Below are positions 1 to 5,908 of a stretch of 7,137 nt of DNA, in pieces. The stretch is from Clostridia bacterium (GTDB lineage: Bacteria; Bacillota; Clostridia; UBA1381), in contig JAFXBO010000223.1 in the NCBI GenBank assembly GCA_017521775.1, positions 1-7,137 on the forward strand, read 5' to 3'. The notes below the pieces were generated by a model. The model ran no database searches. It was not told where the DNA came from and saw only the letters and a program-made list of their open reading frames with translations. Numbering within the stretch: position 1 is the stretch's first letter; the number at the start of each line of letters is the position of its first letter. The position numbers and the translations under genes are program-made.

Positions 1-712
1 AAAGTCCACACGCAGGAGCTGTTATCCCCGCTCTCTTTCTGTCGAGAGAATCAATTATTTCGGGCATTTCCTCCCAATTAATCTTCCCATTTCCTGCAAA
101 AACAAGCGTTCCCACAATAATTCTTACCATATTGTATAAAAATCCGTCGCCTGTTACCTTTATGCTGATTATATCATTTTCTTTTGTAATATCTAAATTG
201 TGAATAGTCCTTACTGTTGTCTTGACTGTAAATCCTGCTGCTGCAAATCCAATAAAGTCGTGAGTTCCCAAAAAACATTGGGCAGCTTTTTTCATTTTAT
301 CTATATCAATATCATATCTGTAGTGCCATGCACGATTATTTAAGAAAGCGTTTGGGTATTTAGAATTTAAAATCTTATATGTATAAGTCTTTCCCACTGC
401 ACTCTTATGTGCATCAAAATCCTCATCCATATCCTCTGCTCCGATACAAATAATGTCCTCAGGCAAAAATCTGTTTAATGCATACGAAAACTTCTCACAT
501 TCAATTTTTGATTCTGTTTTAAAGCTGCACACATAGTTTTCTGCGTGCACACCAGTATCTGTTCTGCCACAACCTGATAACTTAGGACGAACACCTGTTA
601 ATTTTTTTATAGCATCTTCAATGACACCCTGTATTGTTACAGCATTCTCCTGAATTTGCCATCCATGGTAATTCGTGCCATCATATTGTATTGTTAACTT
701 TAAATTTCTCAT
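1..712 (-). CDS. truA: tRNA pseudouridine(38-40) synthase TruA (C-terminus cut by window edge)
   Basis: TruA converts uridines 38-40 of the tRNA anticodon stem-loop to pseudouridine in the cytoplasm. The frame reads without interruption from ATG at 712 for 237 codons to the window edge. Visible family marks are the N-terminal QYDGTNYHGWQ (residues 9-19), the catalytic-Asp motif GRTDTGVHA (49-57, Asp52), a KTYTY segment (108-112) carrying the conserved Tyr, and the MVRIIVGTL segment. The last residues seen, TAPACGL, match the usual end motif, so only about ten residues should be missing. It is the last visible gene of the minus-strand operon, 9 bp after ecfT; its ribosome site (AAGAGG) overlaps the ecfT stop codon, which suggests coupled translation. 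The link between ecfT and truA is conserved in Firmicutes, where rplM and rpsI usually follow. Identification is secure. Confidence 0.96.
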   Translation of the reverse strand, partial: MRNLKLTIQYDGTNYHGWQIQENAVTIQGVIEDAIKKLTGVRPKLSGCGRTDTGVHAENYVCSFKTESKIECEKFSYALNRFLPEDIICIGAEDMDEDFDAHKSAVGKTYTYKILNSKYPNAFLNNRAWHYRYDIDIDKMKKAAQCFLGTHDFIGFAAAGFTVKTTVRTIHNLDITKENDIISIKVTGDGFLYNMVRIIVGTLVFAGNGKINWEEMPEIIDSLDRKRAGITAPACGL

Positions 713-721
713 TTTTACCTC

Positions 722-1534
722 TTAAAGAATATATCCTATTATTGCAACCAACACAATAAATGCTCCACAATATATAATTGCCATATAATCTGTTTTACAT
801 AATTTCATCTGCTTCATTCTTGTCCTGTTTGCTCCACCGTGATAACACCTTGAATCCATTGCTGTAGCAAGCTCGTCTGCTCTTCTGAAAGCACTTACAA
901 AAAGCGGAACTAAAAGTGGAATCATCGCTTTTGCACGCATTATAATATTACCACTCTCAAAATCAGCACCCCTTGCCTTTTGTGCTTTTATAATTTTGTC
1001 AGCCTCCTCTGCAATAGTAGGAATAAACCTGATTGCTATCGACATCATCATAGCAATTTCGTGAGCAGGAACTTTTATTACCTTTAATGGTGATAAAACT
1101 GCCTCAATGGCATCTGTTAACATTATCGGAGATGTTGTAAGTGTAAGAATTGAAGTACCACAAACCAACAATGTTAATCTCAATAGAATTATTAATCCCA
1201 TTTTAATTCCCTGCAATGTGATTTTAGCTGTTAATCCAAATACATTTAATTGCCATACTACATCCCCTGGTGTTAAAAAGAGATTTATAAAAACTGTGAA
1301 AATTATAATAAAAAGCATTGGTTTTAACCCTTTGAGGTAATACCCCAAGGGGATTTTTGTCATAAGTATCACCAAAATAGTAGCCAAAGTTAAAAAGAAA
1401 TAGGAACTTGGTTTTGTGACAACAAATAAAATGATAATAAATAAAAATGTTAAAATAAGCTTCAGCCTTGCATCTAATTTATGCACAACTGATTTTCCGG
1501 CAATATATTGCCCTATTGTTATATCCTTAAACAT
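722..1534 (-). CDS. ecfT: ECF transporter transmembrane component EcfT
   Basis: EcfT is the membrane scaffold that couples the EcfA1/EcfA2 ATPases to interchangeable substrate-binding S components for uptake of vitamins and related micronutrients. The 270-residue length is normal. The N-terminus (TIGQYIAGKSVVHKLDARLK, 6-25) is the family signature. Hydrophobic segments lie at about 27-40, 43-59, 72-88, 112-133 and 252-270. The cytoplasmic coupling helices carry the two arginine motifs that dock on the ATPases: KAQKARGAD (Ala-Arg-Gly at 187-189) and AMDSRCYHGG (Ser-Arg-Cys at 228-230, a variant of Ala-Arg-Gly). ATG at 1534 has an AAGGGA ribosome site 8-9 nt upstream inside ecfA2 and overlaps the ecfA2 stop by 8 bp (ATGTTTAA). 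No S component lies in the window, so the transported substrate cannot be named. Confidence 0.96.
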   Translation of the reverse strand: MFKDITIGQYIAGKSVVHKLDARLKLILTFLFIIILFVVTKPSSYFFLTLATILVILMTKIPLGYYLKGLKPMLFIIIFTVFINLFLTPGDVVWQLNVFGLTAKITLQGIKMGLIILLRLTLLVCGTSILTLTTSPIMLTDAIEAVLSPLKVIKVPAHEIAMMMSIAIRFIPTIAEEADKIIKAQKARGADFESGNIIMRAKAMIPLLVPLFVSAFRRADELATAMDSRCYHGGANRTRMKQMKLCKTDYMAIIYCGAFIVLVAIIGYIL

Positions 1535-2384
1535 CAGAATTTCCCTTCATTATGTCTGATATGATTTTAGTTGCATATCCAACTGTATAAATATCTCTCG
1601 GAAGCTTGGCTCCCTTTTCTATCAAGCGATTTATAAGCATAGTAACCTGTGGAACTGCAAGTCCGATTTTCTCAAGTTCTGCTCCTCTTTCAAACACCTT
1701 TGCAACAGGCTCATGAGCATAAACCGAGCCATTGTTCATAACTATAATATTTTTTGCAACCCTTGCAACATCCTCCATGCTATGAGATACAAGGATTATT
1801 GTCATTTTAGTGTTTTCGTGAAGATTTGTTAAAAGCTCCAACAATCTGTCTCTGCCACTTGGGTCAAGTCCTGCCGTTGGCTCATCAAGTATCAATATTT
1901 CAGGGTGCATTGAAATAACACCTGCTATCGCAACTCGTCTTTTTTGACCTCCGGAAAGTTCAAACGGAGATTTTTCCAACACTTCCTCACTAAGATTAAC
2001 AGCGTGTATTGCTTCCTTCACTCTTATTTCGATTTCTTCGTCAGAAATACCCATATTTTTCGGACCGAAGGCAATATCTTTATATACAGTTTCTTCAAAA
2101 AGCTGATTTTCAGGATACTGAAACACCAGACCAACCTTTTGTCTTATTTCTTTCATATTGGTTTTAGAGTCTGTTATCTCAATATCGTTTATATAAATCT
2201 TGCCACTTGTCGGTTTAATAAGGCCGTTAAGATGTTGAATAAGTGTTGATTTCCCCGAGCCTGTATGTCCTATAACAGCAACAAAATCTTTATCAGGAAT
2301 TTCTAAATTTATATCCTTTAATGCTTGCATTTCATAGGGCATACCAGGTTGGTAAATATAATTTAAATGTTCTATTTTAATCAT
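1527..2384 (-). CDS. ecfA2: ECF transporter ATP-binding protein EcfA2
   Basis: This is one of two ABC ATPases that form the heterodimeric motor of the group II ECF transporter on the cytoplasmic face. All ABC motifs are intact in its 285 residues: Walker A GHTGSGKST (39-47), Q-loop Gln89 in VFQYPENQLFEETV, signature LSGGQ (143-147), Walker B ILILDE (163-168) with catalytic Glu168, D-loop AGLDP and switch His201 in SHSMED. The extended N-terminus IYQPGMPYEMQAL and the Q-loop wording FQYPENQLFEETV are typical of EcfA2 rather than EcfA1. The ATG at 2384 overlaps the ecfA1 stop by 4 bp (ATGA), with an AAGAGGA ribosome site about 9 nt upstream. It is second of the three ecf genes in transcription order. 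The product is expected to pair with EcfA1 and bind EcfT. Confidence 0.96.
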   Translation of the reverse strand: MIKIEHLNYIYQPGMPYEMQALKDINLEIPDKDFVAVIGHTGSGKSTLIQHLNGLIKPTSGKIYINDIEITDSKTNMKEIRQKVGLVFQYPENQLFEETVYKDIAFGPKNMGISDEEIEIRVKEAIHAVNLSEEVLEKSPFELSGGQKRRVAIAGVISMHPEILILDEPTAGLDPSGRDRLLELLTNLHENTKMTIILVSHSMEDVARVAKNIIVMNNGSVYAHEPVAKVFERGAELEKIGLAVPQVTMLINRLIEKGAKLPRDIYTVGYATKIISDIMKGNSDV

Positions 2385-3232
2385 TGGTTAAGTCCTCTTT
2401 TAAGATATTTAATAAGCACATCTGCACATTCGTCTATGCTTATTATATCAGACGGAATTTCATATCCCATTTCAATCAGATTATGTGTAAGCTCGGTTAC
2501 CTGTGGAACATCAAGGCCAAAACCTTTTAATTCCTCTGCGTGAGAAAAGACCTCTTTAGGCTCTCCGTCCATCATAACATTACCCTTATGCATAACTATA
2601 ACTCTGTCAGCCTCTACTGCCTCATCCATATAATGAGTTATTAATATAACAGTTATATTTTTGTTTTCATTAAGCATTTTTATAGTAGAAATGACTTCTT
2701 TTCTTCCTCTTGGGTCAAGCATTGCAGTAGGCTCATCTAAGATTATACATTCAGGCTCCATAGCAAGAATAGATGCAATTGCAACTCTTTGCTTCTGACC
2801 ACCTGAAAGACCTGCAGTAGATGCTCCACTAAATTCACTCATTCCAACTACCTTAAGAGAATCATCAACTCTTTTTCTTATCTCACCTGATGGAATTCCC
2901 AGATTTTCAGGTGCAAATGCAACCTCATCCTCAACAATCGCTGCAACAATCTGATTATCGGGATTTTGAAAAACCATCCCTGCATCTTTTCTTATTTCAA
3001 AGACCAAATCTTCATCCTTAGTATCCATTCCACTTACATACACTTTCCCGCCTGTTGGCAATAAAATAGCATTAAAATGCTTTGCAAGTGTTGATTTTCC
3101 ACATCCATTGTGGCCTAAAATTGCAGTAAAGCTTCCTTTTTTTATTTCTATATTCAAATTTTCAAACACATTTTTCTTAACCTCATCCTCATAAGAGGAA
3201 TAGGAATATGTCAAATTTTCTGTCTTAATCAT
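2381..3232 (-). CDS. ecfA1: ECF transporter ATP-binding protein EcfA1
   Basis: This is the partner ATPase of EcfA2 in the ECF energising module. From ATG 3232 it has 283 residues: Walker A GHNGCGKST (40-48), Q-loop Gln89 in MVFQNPDNQIVAAIVEDEV, signature LSGGQ (142-146), Walker B CIILDE (162-167) with Glu167, D-loop LDPRGR and switch His200 in ITHYMDEA. The FQNPDNQIVA wording separates EcfA1 from EcfA2. A longer frame from GTG at 3265 is possible, but it would add 11 residues not typical of the family and overlap the upstream gene by 41 bp. The ATG at 3232 has an AAGGGA site at proper spacing and gives an 8-bp overlap (ATGATTAA), matching the ecfA2/ecfT junction, so I chose it. The Walker A carries Cys where Ser is common in this family; nucleotide-binding residues Gly, Lys, Ser and Thr are kept. 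Confidence 0.95.
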   Translation of the reverse strand: MIKTENLTYSYSSYEDEVKKNVFENLNIEIKKGSFTAILGHNGCGKSTLAKHFNAILLPTGGKVYVSGMDTKDEDLVFEIRKDAGMVFQNPDNQIVAAIVEDEVAFAPENLGIPSGEIRKRVDDSLKVVGMSEFSGASTAGLSGGQKQRVAIASILAMEPECIILDEPTAMLDPRGRKEVISTIKMLNENKNITVILITHYMDEAVEADRVIVMHKGNVMMDGEPKEVFSHAEELKGFGLDVPQVTELTHNLIEMGYEIPSDIISIDECADVLIKYLKRGLNQ

Positions 3233-4103
3233 TACTTTCCCTTTCCCAACGAACTGATAATCCACACGGAAGAGCTATATCCTTTTTCTCCATTGGGATT
3301 CCAATTTCATCAGAACTAACCTTGCCTTTATATTTTTTTTGAAGTGTCAAATTTAAAATATTTGAAATAACTGTTGCACAAAGACCTGTGGTATATGAAT
3401 TGACAAGGAAAAACAAAGGGTTATCAGATAATACTTTAATACAATCACAAATAAGAGGATACAACTCATCCTCTATCTTCCAAAGCTCTCCTGATGGACC
3501 TCTTCCATATGACGGTGGGTCCATAATAACAGCGTCATATTGCTTTCCTCTTCTTATTTCTCTTGCAACAAACTTTTTAACATCATCAACAATGTATCGA
3601 ACAGGCTTATCTGCCAAACCTGAGGAAATAACATTTTCCTTTGCCCAGCTAACCATTCCTTTTGATGCATCAACATGGCACACCTCTGCTCCTGCAGCTA
3701 ATGCTGCAACAGTTGCTCCACCTGTATATGCAAATAAGTTTAAAACCTTAATAGGTCTGTCTGAATTTTTAATCAGTTCTGAAAACCAATCCCAGTTAAC
3801 TGCCTGTTCAGGAAACAGTCCTGTATGCTTAAATCCCATCGGTTTAATATTGAAAGTTAAATCTCTGTAATTAATTGTCCATCTTTCAGGCAGACTTTTC
3901 TTTTTATATTCCCAATATCCTCCACCTGAATTACTCCTGTGATAATGAGCATATGAATCTTCCCAGAGCTCCCTACAGCTCCTATCCTCCCAAACCGCCT
4001 GAGGCTCAGGACGCCTTAATAAATACTCACCCCAGTATTCAAGCTTTTCACCGTTTGATGTATCAATAAGTCTGTAATCTTCCCATTTATCTGCAAGCCA
4101 CAT
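3225..4103 (-). CDS. Class I SAM-dependent methyltransferase, RlmI/RlmK-like without PUA domain
   Basis: Predicted S-adenosylmethionine-dependent methyltransferase of the COG1092-like group that includes the 23S rRNA enzymes RlmI and RlmK; the actual substrate is not known. Its 292 residues hold an N-terminal Trp-rich region (EDY, GEKLEYWGEYLLRRPEPQAVW), then a Rossmann fold: motif I VLNLFAYTGGAT (120-131), an acidic residue in motif II (Asp145 of VDASKG), Asp173-Asp174 before the next strand, and motif IV DPPSYGRG (195-202). The DPPSY form resembles RlmI (DPPxF/Y). The N-terminal PUA RNA-binding domain of RlmI is absent, so RNA recognition, if any, must use the N-terminal segment. The start at 4103 has a GAAAGG site 10 nt upstream and fits the family N-terminus. 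It is the first gene of the operon and overlaps ecfA1 by 8 bp. An rRNA role is inference; a protein or small-molecule target is not excluded. Confidence 0.88.
   Translation of the reverse strand: MWLADKWEDYRLIDTSNGEKLEYWGEYLLRRPEPQAVWEDRSCRELWEDSYAHYHRSNSGGGYWEYKKKSLPERWTINYRDLTFNIKPMGFKHTGLFPEQAVNWDWFSELIKNSDRPIKVLNLFAYTGGATVAALAAGAEVCHVDASKGMVSWAKENVISSGLADKPVRYIVDDVKKFVAREIRRGKQYDAVIMDPPSYGRGPSGELWKIEDELYPLICDCIKVLSDNPLFFLVNSYTTGLCATVISNILNLTLQKKYKGKVSSDEIGIPMEKKDIALPCGLSVRWERESND
3238..3243 (-). promoter_or_regulatory. Ribosome binding site deciding the ecfA1 start
   Basis: AAGGGA on the minus strand lies 5 nt before ATG 3232, inside the end of the upstream methyltransferase gene. It supports the ATG start of ecfA1 over the GTG at 3265. 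Confidence 0.6.
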
Positions 4104-4149
4104 ATCTCTTTAGCCTTTCATTTGTATATTTGTACAATTCTCCACTATA

Positions 4150-4178
4150 AATATACCATTTTACCTGCTTTTTGTCAA
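4150..4178 (-). promoter_or_regulatory. Sigma-A promoter of the methyltransferase-ecfA1-ecfA2-ecfT-truA operon
   Basis: On the minus strand a perfect -35 TTGACA (4178-4173) and a -10 TATATT (4155-4150) are separated by 17 bp, and TGG precedes the -10 (extended -10). The predicted start is near 4143, giving a leader of about 40 nt. That is too short for a riboswitch, so control by a vitamin riboswitch is not expected at this promoter. Confidence 0.85.
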
Positions 4179-4191
4179 GAGAAATCAGGAA

Positions 4192-4225
4192 TTGAAAGTG
4201 ATTTGAAAAAATGTTGAAGAGTGAT
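4192..4225 (+). repeat. Imperfect direct repeat overlapping the radical SAM gene promoter
   Basis: TTGAAAGTGAT (4192-4202) and TTGAAGAGTGAT (4214-4225) are near-identical apart from one inserted base, about 22 bp (two helical turns) apart. The second copy contains the -35 element, and GTGAT occurs a third time at 4233-4237 beside the -10. It could be an operator, but AT-rich chance similarity is quite possible. Confidence 0.3.
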
Positions 4226-4242
4226 ATGATATGTGATATAAT
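4214..4242 (+). promoter_or_regulatory. Sigma-A promoter of the radical SAM gene
   Basis: A -35 TTGAAG (4214-4219) and a consensus -10 TATAAT (4237-4242) are separated by 17 bp, with TGA immediately before the -10 (extended -10). The predicted start is about 4249, followed by AAAGGA at 4256-4261 and ATG at 4270, a leader of about 21 nt. It is back-to-back with the minus-strand operon promoter, with 35 bp between the two -35 boxes. Confidence 0.85.
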
Positions 4243-4269
4243 ATACTAAAAAACGAAAGGAAATATAAA

Positions 4270-5169
4270 ATGTATAAGCATATATTGGATTCGTGCAATC
4301 TGTGTCCAAGAAACTGCCATGTTAACCGAAACAAAGGTGTGCTGGGTTTTTGCAAAACTGATAACAGGTTGAAGATAGCAAAAGCATATCTTCATCAGTG
4401 GGAGGAGCCTTCTATTTCAGGTGCAAATGGTTCGGGAACAGTATTCTTTTCTCATTGTAATATGGGGTGCGTATTCTGCCAGAATTATGAAATAAGCTCA
4501 AACCACCACGGAAAATACATAAGTGTTGAAGAGTTATCAGGAATATTTCTTGATTTGCAAAAAGAAAAGGCTCACAACATAAATCTTGTTACTCCCACAC
4601 ATTATATTCCACAAATAGCCGAGGCTATTATTTTAGCAAAAAACAATGGTCTTACCATTCCTGTTGTATATAACTGTGGTGGCTATGAAAATGTTCAGGC
4701 ACTAAAGCTTTTATACGGATTAATAGATATTTATATGCCTGATATAAAATACTTTGATAATAAATATGCTGTTAAATATTCAAATGCCCCTGATTATTTT
4801 AAATATGCAAAAAAAGCGCTTTCAGAAATGTATAGTCAGGTTGGAAAAAATGAATTTGATGACGAAGGCTTGATGAAAAAAGGTATAATAGTACGACATA
4901 TGATGCTACCAGGACTTTTATTTGATTCAAAAAAAATATTAGATTACCTGTATTCTGAATATGGCGATAACATTTATATAAGCATAATGAGTCAATATAC
5001 TCCTATGCCGAATGTTATAGATTATCCTGAAATAAACAAAAGGGTATCAAAAGAATATTATGATTCTCTTGTTGACTATGCATCAAAAATCGGAATAACA
5101 AATGCATACATTCAGGACGGAGCATCTGCTAAAGAGAGCTTTATACCTGATTTTTATACAGACTTTTAA
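4270..5169 (+). CDS. PflX-type (COG1313) radical SAM protein
   Basis: Radical SAM iron-sulfur enzyme related to pyruvate formate-lyase activating proteins; the reaction and target of this subfamily are not established. In 299 residues it has an N-terminal cysteine cluster, Cys9, Cys12, Cys16 and Cys28 (CNLCPRNC...GFC), which may bind a metal, then the radical SAM motif CNMGCVFC (Cys63, Cys67, Cys70) that would hold the 4Fe-4S cluster. Further on are NLVTPTHY, VVYNCGGYE and IYMPDIKY, all typical of COG1313, and the C-terminal YIQDGASAKESFIPDF that resembles the family ending. Length is normal and all key cysteines are present. ATG 4270 has AAAGGA 8 nt upstream. It appears monocistronic, with its own promoter and a terminator 7 bp after its stop. 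No formate-lyase-like partner or AmmeMemoRadiSam neighbour is visible, so a substrate cannot be inferred from context. Confidence 0.88.
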   Translation: MYKHILDSCNLCPRNCHVNRNKGVLGFCKTDNRLKIAKAYLHQWEEPSISGANGSGTVFFSHCNMGCVFCQNYEISSNHHGKYISVEELSGIFLDLQKEKAHNINLVTPTHYIPQIAEAIILAKNNGLTIPVVYNCGGYENVQALKLLYGLIDIYMPDIKYFDNKYAVKYSNAPDYFKYAKKALSEMYSQVGKNEFDDEGLMKKGIIVRHMMLPGLLFDSKKILDYLYSEYGDNIYISIMSQYTPMPNVIDYPEINKRVSKEYYDSLVDYASKIGITNAYIQDGASAKESFIPDFYTDF

Positions 5170-5175
5170 ATATAG

Positions 5176-5214
5176 TAAAATCAGCAGTAATCTTAAAGAT
5201 TGCTGCTGATTTTA
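5176..5214. terminator. Bidirectional Rho-independent terminator
   Basis: An inverted repeat pairs 5176-5192 with 5198-5214 around a TTAAA loop: a 17-bp stem with one G-T wobble and a GC-richer core (CAGCAG/CTGCTG). It is bounded by AAAA on the left arm and TTTT on the right, so it gives a U-tract from either strand. It fills the 47-bp gap between two convergent genes and probably ends both transcripts. Confidence 0.88.
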
Positions 5215-5216
5215 AA

Positions 5217-5828
5217 CTATTTCCTACCAATTATAATTCCATATACAATACTTATGATAGCATAAGGTATCAATAAAAACAAACAAATCATTAAGCAAAC
5301 AGGAGGCAACAAAATGCTTATTAAAAACAAAATTCCCATAATGACTGTTTCATAGCCTATAAATCTGTTAATTTTTCTTGCTTTTTCCTTTTCAATATTA
5401 AAACCATTAATACTGTCAAATTCAGGAAGATATTTTCCTGTTACAATAAAAAGTACACCTACTATAAAAGCAACTGCTTTTCTTATGTCCAAATCCCAAC
5501 CAAGACTATACCCTAAAGTCACTATATACAAGAATACTGTAACACACGGAATAATCCACTTGGTAACAGCTTCAAACTTTTTTATTTCTTTATTCTTTTG
5601 CACATTTGTATCATTCATAAAACAACAGAATGCCTGTAGTGCCACCATTAACACAGGAAGACCAAAAACGACACATCCCTTTGGTGCGAAATTATCTGCA
5701 ACACCATAAAAATTGAAATGAATTGCCATCACATCAGGTAGCTTATCCCATAGTGCAATACCTAATAGTATAGGCAACAAGCAAACAATACTTGTAATAA
5801 TAAAAACTCTCCATTTAAAAAATTTCAT
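5217..5828 (-). CDS. DUF1648 / SdpI-like integral membrane protein
   Basis: A 203-residue membrane protein. Hydrophobic segments lie near 8-27, 52-71, 90-108, 115-130, 157-174 and 177-199, so about six transmembrane helices with no cleavable signal evident. The N-terminal part (LPILLGIALWDKLPDVMAIH then a YGVADNFAPK segment, 18-50) matches the DUF1648 pattern found in SdpI-type proteins; the later VTGKYLPEFDSINGFNIEKE resembles a degenerate form of the SdpI C-terminal repeat. SdpI of Bacillus gives immunity to the SdpC toxin, but no sdpC or ArsR-type sdpR is seen here, so an immunity role is not supported. ATG 5828 follows a strong AGGGGG site (5842-5837 on the minus strand). It lies 80 bp after the lysR stop on the same strand and may be co-transcribed with it or use its own weak promoter. 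Confidence 0.75.
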   Translation of the reverse strand: MKFFKWRVFIITSIVCLLPILLGIALWDKLPDVMAIHFNFYGVADNFAPKGCVVFGLPVLMVALQAFCCFMNDTNVQKNKEIKKFEAVTKWIIPCVTVFLYIVTLGYSLGWDLDIRKAVAFIVGVLFIVTGKYLPEFDSINGFNIEKEKARKINRFIGYETVIMGILFLISILLPPVCLMICLFLLIPYAIISIVYGIIIGRK

Positions 5829-5869
5829 TATTTATTCCCCCTAACATATAAATCCTTTGAATCATTCTG

Positions 5870-5898
5870 TATTTATTACTTTTAATATATACTGACAA
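5870..5898 (-). promoter_or_regulatory. Possible weak promoter of the DUF1648 gene
   Basis: Minus-strand TTGTCA (5898-5893) and TAAATA (5875-5870) are 17 bp apart, in the gap after lysR. The -35 is good, but the -10 matches consensus at only half its positions. Read-through from lysR is an equal explanation. Confidence 0.3.
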
Positions 5899-5908
5899 TG
5901 TGTTTTTG

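Noticed and set aside
1107..1340. Plus-strand open frame opposite ecfT
   Set aside because: It lies wholly inside a well-identified gene on the other strand, with no family resemblance or convincing ribosome site. The same holds for the plus-strand frames opposite ecfA2, the methyltransferase, the DUF1648 gene and lysR.
1343..1352. CCCC-AA-GGGG mini-hairpin
   Set aside because: A two-base loop cannot fold well, no U-tract follows, and it encodes conserved EcfT sequence.
4108..4119. Four-codon upstream frame (ATG AAA GGC TAA, minus strand) in the operon leader
   Set aside because: It overlaps the GAAAGG ribosome site of the methyltransferase and has no ribosome site of its own; most likely chance.
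4130..4137. TTGTACAA palindrome in the operon leader
   Set aside because: An 8-bp palindrome in AT-rich DNA is expected by chance, and no second copy or known operator fits.
4104..4143. Vitamin riboswitch ahead of the ECF operon
   Set aside because: The predicted leader is only about 40 nt and shows no conserved riboswitch core.
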